A stretch of DNA of 64,000 nt, taken from Stella humosa (GTDB taxonomy: Bacteria > Pseudomonadota > Alphaproteobacteria > ATCC43930 > Allostellaceae). The stretch is from assembly GCF_006738645.1 (NCBI RefSeq), contig NZ_AP019700.1, positions 3,422,001-3,486,000 on the forward strand, in the 5' to 3' direction. Numbering within the stretch: position 1 is the first letter of the stretch; every line of letters begins with the position of its first letter. Shown here piece by piece: positions 7,965 through 14,870 of the stretch. Position numbers and translations under genes: made by a program. Under the pieces are notes generated by a model that saw nothing but the letters and a program-made list of their open reading frames with translations, had not been told where the DNA came from and searched no databases.

Positions 7965-9551
7965 CTACTCCAGCGATACCCCCGCGAAGCTGGAATAGGC
8001 GCCGAGCGCGTCGTCGAAGGCGCCCTTCACCTTCTTGCTGTAGACGGTGACGAAATCCATCTCGGTCATGAAGATGAGCGGCACGTCCTCGGCCAGGATC
8101 TTCTGGAACTCGCCATACTGGGCGGCGCGCTTGGCGGGATCGGTCTCGACCGTGGCGTCGTCCAGCAGCTTGTCGACCTTGGGGTTGGAATAGCCCGAGC
8201 CGTTCACGAAGACCGTGCCCTTGCGGATCATGCTCGAGTGATACTGGCGATGCACGCCCATCACCGGGTCGGCCAGGTTGTAGTAGAAGGTCGAGGTGAT
8301 GTTGTAGTCGTAGTCGGTGAAGACCCGCTTCAGCCAAGTCGGCACGTCCTCGTAGCGCAGCGTCACGTCGATGCCGACGTCGCCCAGCGCCTGCTTGATG
8401 TATTCGCCCAGCCGCCGCCACTCGTCGCCATAGGGCAGCATGTCGTGGACGATCTTGAAGCGGATGCCGTCGGCGCCGCGCGGGTATTCGGCCTCGTCCA
8501 GCAGCTTGTTGGCGATGGCAACGCGGTCCGGCACGCCATAGTCGCGCACCGCCCCCTCATAGAGACCGACCGCCTTGAAGTTGGAGCTGATCGGGCCGGT
8601 CGACGGCTTGCCGAAGCCGAACCAGATGTTGTCGATCATGAATTTGCGGTCGAGCGCGTAGCTGACGGCCTGGCGCACCTTCACCTTGTCGAAGGGCGGC
8701 TTGCGCGTGTTCACCTCGAGCTGCATCAGGGGCGAGATCATGGCGTAGCCGTCGGTCGAGACGCCGATCGTCGGCAGCTTGCCGATCCGCGGCACGTCGA
8801 CATAGGGCACCGCGCCGAAGGCGCCGTAATGGACCTCCCCTTTCTCCATCGCCGCCGTGCGCGTGCCGGGATCGGCGATGAAGCGGGCGACGATGCGGTC
8901 GAGATGGGGCTGGCCCTTGCGCCAGTAGGTCGGGTTGCGATCGAGGCGGACGAACTGCCCGCGCTCCCAGCTCACGAACTTGAACGGGCCGGTGCCGACG
9001 GGCTTGTTGGCGTTGGGGTTGTTGCGGATGTCCGTGCCCTCGTAGAGGTGCTTCGGCAGCATCGGCGATTCGTAGCCCGACAGGGCGGAGAGGAAGTAGG
9101 GTGCCGGCTTGTCGAGCTTCACCACCGCCGTCAGGGCGTCGGGGGTCTCGACGTCGGTCATCGCCTGGAAGGTGATGCCGCCGCGCGGATGCAGCTTCTT
9201 CAGCACCTCCATCAGCGTGAACTTCACGTCGGCCGAGGTGAAGGGCTTGCCGTCGTGCCAGGTCACGCCTTCCTGGAGCTTGAAGGTGATCGACTTGCCG
9301 TCGGCCGCCACCGCCCAGGACTTGGCGAGGCCTTCCTTGGGCTTCTGGTCGGGCGCGTATTCGAGCAACCCCTCATAGACCTTGGCCGCCACCTGCCCGA
9401 TCGGGCCGGACGTGGAGAGGTAGGAGGCCAGCGTCGGCGGCTCGGGCAGCACGACCATGACGAGCGTGCCGCCCTTTTTCTGGGCGGCGGCGGGCAGCGC
9501 CGCCATCGCCAGTATCAACGCCCCCGCCGCGGCCCGGACCAGATGCTTCAT
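7965..9551 (-). CDS. Extracellular solute-binding protein, family 5 (peptide-type)
   Basis: Periplasmic receptor for the adjacent importer, 528 residues. A Sec signal peptide (MKHLVRAAAGALILAMAALPAAAQ, split here: hydrophobic core at 8-20, cleavage about 24) is followed by a DppA/OppA-like fold: GLLEYAPDQKPKEGLAKSW, FKLQEGVTWHDGKPF, FTSADVKFTL. The open frame extends upstream to 9665 but ATG 9551 gives the signal peptide and a GGAG ribosome site. Family 5 proteins bind peptides, nickel, opines or glycosides, so ligand assignment is open; the flanking aldolases hint at a carbohydrate-like ligand but this is inference. Confidence 0.92.
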   Translation of the reverse strand: MKHLVRAAAGALILAMAALPAAAQKKGGTLVMVVLPEPPTLASYLSTSGPIGQVAAKVYEGLLEYAPDQKPKEGLAKSWAVAADGKSITFKLQEGVTWHDGKPFTSADVKFTLMEVLKKLHPRGGITFQAMTDVETPDALTAVVKLDKPAPYFLSALSGYESPMLPKHLYEGTDIRNNPNANKPVGTGPFKFVSWERGQFVRLDRNPTYWRKGQPHLDRIVARFIADPGTRTAAMEKGEVHYGAFGAVPYVDVPRIGKLPTIGVSTDGYAMISPLMQLEVNTRKPPFDKVKVRQAVSYALDRKFMIDNIWFGFGKPSTGPISSNFKAVGLYEGAVRDYGVPDRVAIANKLLDEAEYPRGADGIRFKIVHDMLPYGDEWRRLGEYIKQALGDVGIDVTLRYEDVPTWLKRVFTDYDYNITSTFYYNLADPVMGVHRQYHSSMIRKGTVFVNGSGYSNPKVDKLLDDATVETDPAKRAAQYGEFQKILAEDVPLIFMTEMDFVTVYSKKVKGAFDDALGAYSSFAGVSLE

Positions 9552-9610
9552 GCTGCTCTCCACTCGGCCAACCTCGCCGGGCGGAGGCAGCAAGAAGCAT
9601 GCCGCTGCTC

Positions 9611-10387
9611 TCAGTTCTTGTAGGAGGGGTCGATCCGCTCCACCAGGCGCAGCATGGCCGGCCACTCGCGGCTGCCGACCGGGTGGCGGTTGCTGGTGGC
9701 GACCTTGCGGCCCTGCTCGATCGTCTTCTCGACGACCGCGTCAGGCAGCGGGTAGCCCGGCACGCCAGCACCCTGGAAGGCCAGCTGCATGCGGCAGGCG
9801 CGCTCGGCCCGGTACATCCACACGAAGGCCTCGCCGACCGTGGCGCCGACGGTCAGCAGGCCGTGGTTGCGCAGGATCAGCACCCGCTTGTCGCCGAGGT
9901 CGGCCACGATGCGCTCGCGCTCCTCCAACTCGGTGGCTGCCCCCTCGAAGTCGTGGTAGGCGACGGCGTCGTAGATCAGCAGGCTGTGCTGGGTGTTGGG
10001 CAGCAGCCCGTCGCGCTGCGTCGCCACGCCGACGCCGGCCGCCGTGTGGGTGTGCAGAACGCAGCTCAGTTCCGGAACCGCCATGTGGACGGCAGAATGG
10101 ATGACGAAGCCGGCCGGGATCACCTCGGCGCCCGGCGGGTCGATCACCCGGCCCTCCAGGTCGACCTTGACCAGCGAGGAGGCGGTGATCTCGTCGAACA
10201 GGGCGCCATAGGGGTTGAGCAGGAAGTGATGGTCCGGACCCGGCACGCGGGCCGAAATGTGGGTGGCGGTCAGGTCCGACCAGCCGAAATGATGGACGAG
10301 CCGGTAGCAGGCGGCGAGATCGACCCGCACCTGCCATTCCGCCTCCGTCATGCGATCGGACGCGCGCGATACCAGAGCGACAGCCAT
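9611..10387 (-). CDS. Class II aldolase/adducin-domain protein (copy 2)
   Basis: 258-residue paralogue of the protein at 3613-4401; both share the pattern LAACYR..HFGWS/HLGWS..ARVPGP(D/E)HHFL(L/I)NPYG and the Zn motifs HTHTAAG and LRNHGLLTVG. ATG 10387 has GGAGG eight bases upstream. It is the first gene of the minus-strand run, 59 bases ahead of the binding protein. The pairing of two family members with one ABC importer suggests uptake and breakdown of a related pair of compounds. Enzymatic activity is not predictable beyond metal-dependent aldolase/epimerase. Confidence 0.88.
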   Translation of the reverse strand: MAVALVSRASDRMTEAEWQVRVDLAACYRLVHHFGWSDLTATHISARVPGPDHHFLLNPYGALFDEITASSLVKVDLEGRVIDPPGAEVIPAGFVIHSAVHMAVPELSCVLHTHTAAGVGVATQRDGLLPNTQHSLLIYDAVAYHDFEGAATELEERERIVADLGDKRVLILRNHGLLTVGATVGEAFVWMYRAERACRMQLAFQGAGVPGYPLPDAVVEKTIEQGRKVATSNRHPVGSREWPAMLRLVERIDPSYKN

Positions 10388-10502
10388 AGAACGACCTCCA
10401 GGGGAAAGGTTCGGCCCAGTATCCGGCCGGTTCCGGCCCCGGCCAAAGCCTTTTCGGAGCCGCAATGCGGCGAGTGCGTTGCAATGGTGACGCCAAAGGA
10501 CC

Positions 10503-10530
10503 GTTGTGTTCGGCGCCTCGGGGCTATATT
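10503..10530 (+). promoter_or_regulatory. Possible sigma-70-type promoter for the lipoprotein gene
   Basis: A -10 like TATATT (10525-10530) stands out in GC-rich surroundings, with GTTGTG/TTGTGT 15-16 bases upstream as a weak -35. It lies about 50 bases before the ATG at 10583, whose ribosome site is AAGAAGG. Confidence 0.4.
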
Positions 10531-10582
10531 CGCTCCGACACCCGCCCGCGCCCAAGCCCGTTCCCAAGAAGGTTAAGACGCC

Positions 10583-11731
10583 ATGACCGTTGCCAGCCGT
10601 TCCTGGATCGTTCCCATGTCCATGGCCATCCTGCTGACCGGCTGCGGCACGGTCGACCGCGTGACGGACATGTTCGGCTCGAGCAAGCCGTCGGAGACCC
10701 GCAGCGGTGGAGGCAAATCCTTCGTCGGCGAACGGGCCGTGGCGCTGGATGGCGACCTGGAGCGGCTGCGTGCCACCCAGAAGGAACGCGCCGAAGCCAC
10801 CGCCAGGCTGAAAGGCGCGGCCCAGGCCGAGACCGCCGCCTACAACGGCACGGTGCAGGAGATCGCCGAGCGGCTGCAAGCCGGCAGCGGCCCGCTCAAT
10901 CCCCAGCTTCTCAACCAGTGGACCGAGGCACGCAGCCATCTGGCCCGGGTCGACGAGACCGTGTCGCGCATGCGCGCGCTCGATGCCGACCTGACGGCCG
11001 ACCGCGCCCGCGGCCGCTTCCTGGCCGAGACCGGCCGCAGCCTGGCGGGCGTGGGCGGCGCCACGGAGGCCGAGGCGGCGCGGGTGCGCGACCTGCAGGC
11101 CGGGCTGGCCGCAACCGCGGCCGCGCTCGATGCCACCGGCAACGAACTGGCGGCCGAGATCCGCACCCAGACCGAATGGCTGGCGACCGAGCGCCGCCGC
11201 TCCGACACGCTGCTGGCAGCGGTGCGCACGGGGCTGCGGCACCCGCGCCGAGCCCGTCGCCGGCCGTGCCGCCCCCTGCCCTTCGCCGCGCCGTCGGCCT
11301 CCGCCGCCGCGCCTGCCCCGGCCGCCCCGGTGCCCGGGATTGCCCCTGCACCGGCTGTCGCCGCGCCGGCCCCGGCGGTCGCACCGCTGGCGGCGGCACC
11401 GGCACCCGTCGCCAGTTTCCGTCCGACCAGCGTCGACGGCCGCCGTCCCTTCGTCGCCATCCGCTTCGGCCGCGAGGAGCCCGACTACGAGCGCGCGCTC
11501 TATGATGCCCTGCGCGTCGCGGTCGAGCGCGACCCGGCGATCCGCTTCGACGTCGTGGCGGTCGTGCCGCGCGACGGCCGCGGCGACGCCAAGCGGGCGG
11601 CTGCCAACGCCACCAAGGTCGCCCGCTCCATGCGCGCCATGGGCCTCTCGGAAGACCAGACCCGCACCTACGAGCGACCGCAGGGCGGCATCAGCGACCC
11701 GCAGGTCCACGTCTACATCCGCCGCCGCTAG
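10583..11731 (+). CDS. Putative outer-membrane lipoprotein of unknown function
   Basis: 382 residues. The N-terminus is a lipoprotein signal with lipobox LLTGC (Cys at about 21). Residues 45-210 are Ala/Glu/Arg-rich and predicted helical or coiled coil. Residues about 213-285 form an Ala/Pro-rich linker. The C-terminal ~95 residues (RRPFVAIRFGREEPDYERAL...VHVYIRR) form a compact domain that looks like a periplasmic peptidoglycan- or partner-binding module, but I cannot name it. Within the linker, residues about 216-233 read as an Arg-rich string, whereas the +1 frame there gives a normal Ala/Pro linker (see findings). Convergent with the MFS gene. Confidence 0.8.
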   Translation: MTVASRSWIVPMSMAILLTGCGTVDRVTDMFGSSKPSETRSGGGKSFVGERAVALDGDLERLRATQKERAEATARLKGAAQAETAAYNGTVQEIAERLQAGSGPLNPQLLNQWTEARSHLARVDETVSRMRALDADLTADRARGRFLAETGRSLAGVGGATEAEAARVRDLQAGLAATAAALDATGNELAAEIRTQTEWLATERRRSDTLLAAVRTGLRHPRRARRRPCRPLPFAAPSASAAAPAPAAPVPGIAPAPAVAAPAPAVAPLAAAPAPVASFRPTSVDGRRPFVAIRFGREEPDYERALYDALRVAVERDPAIRFDVVAVVPRDGRGDAKRAAANATKVARSMRAMGLSEDQTRTYERPQGGISDPQVHVYIRRR

Positions 11732-11743
11732 ACCCTAGCGGCG
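11723..11743. terminator. Hairpin shared by convergent lipoprotein and MFS genes
   Basis: Perfect 9-base inverted repeat CGCCGCTAG-ACC-CTAGCGGCG. Each arm contains the stop codon of one of the two converging genes (TAG at 11729-11731 plus strand; TAG on the minus strand at 11735-11737). No T-run. It could act as a bidirectional 3' end. Confidence 0.5.
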
Positions 11744-12955
11744 CAGCGCCGGCCAGCGCAGGTAGATGAGGGCCAGGCCGGCCAGCCCGCCCAGGCCGGT
11801 CATCAGCATCGCGGTCGAGGCGCCGACTTGGTCGGACAGCACGCCCACGGCCAGCACGCCCAGCGGCCCGGTGCCGATGCAGACGGTGGTTATGCCCATC
11901 AGGCGCGACCGCATCTCGGGCGGCGCCTCGGTCAGGATCAGCGTGCTCTGCATGCTGGCGAAGCTGGATGCGCCCAGCCCGCCCGCCAGCAGCAGGAAGA
12001 AGGCCAGCAGGTACCAGGGCGCCAGCGCCGCCAGCACGACCGCCGTCATCAGCCCGAACGACCCGGCCAGGAACACCCGCCCGCGCGACAGGTTGAGCCG
12101 GCCGCTCGCCAGCAGCAGGCCGCCCAGCAGGCTGCCGCCGGCCTCGGCCGAGGCGAGGATGCCGACCAGCGTGGCCGACACGCCGAACTCCTGCCGCCCG
12201 ATCGGCGGGATCATGGCGGTGTAGGAGAAGCCGAAGGCGTTCATGACGACCGTCGTCGCCAGTACGGCCATGATGATCTCGCTGCGGCGGGCGACGGCGA
12301 AGCCGGCGGCGATGTCGCCCGGGATCTGGGCCAGCCGCAGGGGCCGGGTTTCCTGGCTGTAGCGCAGGCCCACAACCAGTGCCAGGCCGGTCAGGTACAG
12401 CACCGCCGACAGCCCATAGACGCAGGCGATCCCGACCGTCTCCAGAAGCAGGCCGCCCAGTGCCGGGCCGATCATGCGGGTCAGGCTGCCGGTGACGGTG
12501 TCGAGCGCCACCGCGGGGGCGACGCGGGTCGGCCCCGCCACCTCGCCCACCATGCGCCGGCGCACCGCCATCTCGCCGGCCCAGACGATGCCCGACACGA
12601 GGCCGCCCGCCCAGATGTGCCAGATGGTCAGCATGTCGGCCAGCGCCACCAGCCCGATCAGCCCCGACGACAGACCGGTCGTGCCGAGCGCGATCATCAG
12701 CAGCGTCTTGCGGTTCACGGCATCGGCCACCGCCCCCGCCAGCGCACCTACCAGCAGCATCGGCAGCATGCGGGCCGCCGTGACCGAGGCCACCATCAGC
12801 CCCGACCCGGTCAGGTCGTAGGTGAAGACGCCGGCTGCCAGCAGTTCCAGCCAACGCACCGCATTGGACAGCCCACCCACCAGCCACAGGCGCAGATAGT
12901 CCCGATCGGCGAGCAGCGCGCGCGGCCCGCCGGGGCGTTCCCCCGTTTCTTTCAT
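11735..12955 (-). CDS. MFS transporter, probable drug or metabolite exporter
   Basis: 406-residue inner-membrane protein with about 12 hydrophobic segments arranged as two six-helix halves. The loop GALAGAVADAVNRKTLLM (between helices 2 and 3) is the MFS motif A (GxLADxxxRK-like). It resembles EntS/DHA3-type exporters. The N-terminus contains ADRDYLRLWLVGGLSNAVRWLE, common in this group. It converges on the lipoprotein gene with three bases between stops and diverges from hicAB. No regulator is adjacent and the substrate is not predictable. Confidence 0.88.
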   Translation of the reverse strand: MKETGERPGGPRALLADRDYLRLWLVGGLSNAVRWLELLAAGVFTYDLTGSGLMVASVTAARMLPMLLVGALAGAVADAVNRKTLLMIALGTTGLSSGLIGLVALADMLTIWHIWAGGLVSGIVWAGEMAVRRRMVGEVAGPTRVAPAVALDTVTGSLTRMIGPALGGLLLETVGIACVYGLSAVLYLTGLALVVGLRYSQETRPLRLAQIPGDIAAGFAVARRSEIIMAVLATTVVMNAFGFSYTAMIPPIGRQEFGVSATLVGILASAEAGGSLLGGLLLASGRLNLSRGRVFLAGSFGLMTAVVLAALAPWYLLAFFLLLAGGLGASSFASMQSTLILTEAPPEMRSRLMGITTVCIGTGPLGVLAVGVLSDQVGASTAMLMTGLGGLAGLALIYLRWPALRR

Positions 12956-13038
12956 TGCCCCGAAGCTACCGCGCTTCTGCGGCTGCTCAAAGAGAAGGCA
13001 GATGACCGAGGGCAGAATACGCGCTCATCCGCTCGCCC

Positions 13039-13058
13039 ATCGCACAATTTCGTGCGAT
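13039..13058 (+). promoter_or_regulatory. Inverted repeat upstream of hicA, probable HicB/HicAB operator
   Basis: ATCGCAC-AATTTC-GTGCGAT: perfect 7-base arms with a 6-base AT-rich spacer, ending one base before the first possible GTG of hicA. Toxin-antitoxin operons are usually autoregulated through such palindromes by the DNA-binding domain of the antitoxin. Binding itself is inferred. Confidence 0.65.
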
Positions 13059-13068
13059 AGTGCGTAGC

Positions 13069-13284
13069 GTGAACGGTGCCGAACTTCTTCGCAAATTGGC
13101 AATCCTGGGCAAGCAGGACGGGGTTGCATTGCAGATCGACGAGGCACACGGCAAGGGCAGTCACGCCATGCTGCTGTTTGGCACTAGGCGCACCGTCCTG
13201 AAAGACCGTCGCAAGGAAATTGCTCCAGGCTTGCTGCGGAAGATGCTTCGCGATCTGGGCGTCGATCCCGGTCGTCTGCGATAG
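13069..13284 (+). CDS. hicA: HicA-family toxin (mRNA interferase)
   Basis: Small basic dsRBD-like protein (71 residues from GTG 13069) that in this family cleaves mRNA and tmRNA. The core pattern is present: NGAELLRKLAILGK (helix 1), then a GKGSHAMLLF strand with the catalytic His (about residue 32), then VLKDRRKEIAPGLLRKMLRDLGVDPGRL. The second His of the usual GSHH is replaced by Ala. A GTG at 13060 would add three residues; family members usually begin at NGxEL, which favours 13069. It precedes its antitoxin by nine bases, the usual hicA-hicB order. Confidence 0.85.
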   Translation: MNGAELLRKLAILGKQDGVALQIDEAHGKGSHAMLLFGTRRTVLKDRRKEIAPGLLRKMLRDLGVDPGRLR

Positions 13285-13293
13285 GAACTAGCC

Positions 13294-13731
13294 ATGCGCT
13301 ACGAGTACCCGATAGAGATAGAGACCGATGAGATCGGTAGACTGCTTGTCACGTTTCCCGACGTGCCGGAGGCCGGGGACGACGGGGAGACGCTGTCGGA
13401 AGCCGTGACCGAGGCAGGGCGTTCTCTGATGGCTGCGCTCCAGTACCGGATCAAGCAGCGGGAGCCGATTCCCGAGCCGCGTCGGCCACGCCGGGGACAG
13501 CGGACCTTTGCCTTGCCTGCGCTGGTTGCCGCCAAGATCGCGATATACCAGGCGATGCGCGTGCAGGGGCTTAATACGGTCGTCATGGCCCAGAAGATGG
13601 CGGGCGCCAGCGAGACGGAAATCCGTCGCCTGCTCGACCTCGGCCACAATACGCGTATGTCCTACGTCACCGCCGCACTCGCGGCACTTGGCAAGGAACT
13701 GGTCGTGGAGACGCGTGACCGGGCCGCCTGA
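13294..13731 (+). CDS. hicB: HicB-family antitoxin with C-terminal DNA-binding region
   Basis: 145 residues. The N-terminal ~60 residues (YPIEIETDEIGRLLVTFPDVP...GDDGETLSEAVTEA) form the degenerate RNase H-like fold that masks HicA. Residues 68-140 (ALVAAKIAIYQAMR, MAQKMAGASETEIRRLLD, MSYVTAALAALGKEL) look like a helix-turn-helix/ribbon DNA-binding part, consistent with autorepression through the palindrome at 13039. Codon use is a little less GC-biased than neighbours, as expected for a mobile toxin-antitoxin module. Confidence 0.88.
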   Translation: MRYEYPIEIETDEIGRLLVTFPDVPEAGDDGETLSEAVTEAGRSLMAALQYRIKQREPIPEPRRPRRGQRTFALPALVAAKIAIYQAMRVQGLNTVVMAQKMAGASETEIRRLLDLGHNTRMSYVTAALAALGKELVVETRDRAA

Positions 13732-13876
13732 AGCTTGCGTCATGCCGCGGGGCAATGGTCGCCGCCGGAGTGGCGGAAACCCCGGTCATAACCCGTGCCT
13801 TATTGGTGCCATAGTCCGTGGCCGGCCCCAGCACCCCATGGTAGCCAGATGCTCCGCTGGAACCTGGGGTTCATCC

Positions 13877-14119
13877 ATGCTTCTGCTCGCAGTCGTCCTG
13901 ACCGGTGCAACCCTCACCATGATCCTCGGCGTGACGCTGTGGCGACGCAGCCCGTGGGGTGGAGAGCGGGTGCTGGCGGCGGGCCTGCTGCTGCTGGGGC
14001 TGGTCTTCGCCTGGATTGCCTCGATGCCGCATGTCGGCGGCACCGAAGATCGCATCGTTTCGGCCGCCCGCGCCAAGGCGTCCGCCGCCTGGCAGGCCGC
14101 CCACCCCGTTTCGCGCTGA
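13877..14119 (+). CDS. Small two-helix membrane protein, unknown
   Basis: 80 residues from ATG 13877. Two hydrophobic stretches (LLLAVVLTGATLTMILGVTL at 2-21 and VLAAGLLLLGLVFAWIAS at about 32-49) flank a short RRSPWGGER loop; the C-terminus is Ala-rich and polar. No recognisable family. The ribosome site is weak (TGGGGT). It converges on upp with 22 bases between stops. The hydrophobic pattern supports it being real, but it could be a chance frame. Confidence 0.45.
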   Translation: MLLLAVVLTGATLTMILGVTLWRRSPWGGERVLAAGLLLLGLVFAWIASMPHVGGTEDRIVSAARAKASAAWQAAHPVSR

Positions 14120-14141
14120 CCAGTTTCGCGCTGGCGCCCCC

Positions 14142-14801
14142 TCAGACCGTGCCGAAGTAACGGTCGCCGGCATCGCCGAGGCCCGGCCGGATGTAGCCAT
14201 GGTCGTCCAGGCCGCGATCCAGCGCGCCCACGAAGATGCGCACGTCCGGGTGCTGCGCCCGCATGGCGGCCACCCCCTCGGGCGCGGCGATGACGCTGAG
14301 CAGGCGGATATGCCGGCCGCCATGCTGCTTCACCCGGTCGACCGCGGCGGCGGCCGAACTGCCGGTCGCCAGCATGGGATCCACCACCAGCACCAGCCCG
14401 CGATCCATCCGTGGCGGCAGATGCTCGTAGTAATGGACCGGCTTCAGGGTGGACGGATCGCGATAGAGGCCGACATGGCCGATGCGCGCCTCCGGCACCA
14501 GGGCGCGTAGCCCTTCGAGCAACCCCTCGCCCGCGCGCAGGACCGACACCAGAAACAGCGTGTCCTCCTCGAGACGGCCTGCTTCCATCGTCTCCAGCGG
14601 CGTGTCGACCGGGCGGGCGACGAGCGGCAGATCGCGCGTCGCCTCGGCCCCCAGGATCAGCGACAGGCCGCGCATGGCGGCCCGGAACGCGGGCATCGCC
14701 GTCTGCCGGTCGCGCAGCGTCGTCAGGTAGTGGGTCGCCAGCGCGTGCGACACGATGGTGACGCCGTCGCTGCCGGCGGTCGGGCTGTGGATCAAGCGCA
14801 T
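14142..14801 (-). CDS. upp: Uracil phosphoribosyltransferase
   Basis: Salvages uracil: uracil + PRPP to UMP + diphosphate, in the cytoplasm. 219 residues. The PRPP-binding loop is VVDPMLATGSSAAAAV (139-154); the uracil-binding end GYIRPGLGDAGDRYFGT is intact; the N-terminal HALATHYLTTLRDRQT matches the usual opening (typically HPLIxHKLxxLRD). The real start may be a little inside the first 15 residues. Stands alone, convergent with the small membrane protein gene and downstream of mfd. Confidence 0.94.
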   Translation of the reverse strand: MRLIHSPTAGSDGVTIVSHALATHYLTTLRDRQTAMPAFRAAMRGLSLILGAEATRDLPLVARPVDTPLETMEAGRLEEDTLFLVSVLRAGEGLLEGLRALVPEARIGHVGLYRDPSTLKPVHYYEHLPPRMDRGLVLVVDPMLATGSSAAAAVDRVKQHGGRHIRLLSVIAAPEGVAAMRAQHPDVRIFVGALDRGLDDHGYIRPGLGDAGDRYFGTV

Positions 14802-14870
14802 TCTCCTCGGGCGTCTGCCGAACGATGGATCGGCAGACGATAGGCCGGCCCGGCCGCCGCCGCGAGCGTC

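Noticed and set aside
9553-9613. Direct repeat of GCTGCTCTC ahead of the binding-protein gene and at the end of the aldolase 2 gene
   Set aside because: Short, in high-GC DNA, with no further structure; likely chance.
9551-9665. Longer N-terminus of the first peptide-binding protein
   Set aside because: It would place the signal peptide 38 residues inside the protein and overlap aldolase copy 2.
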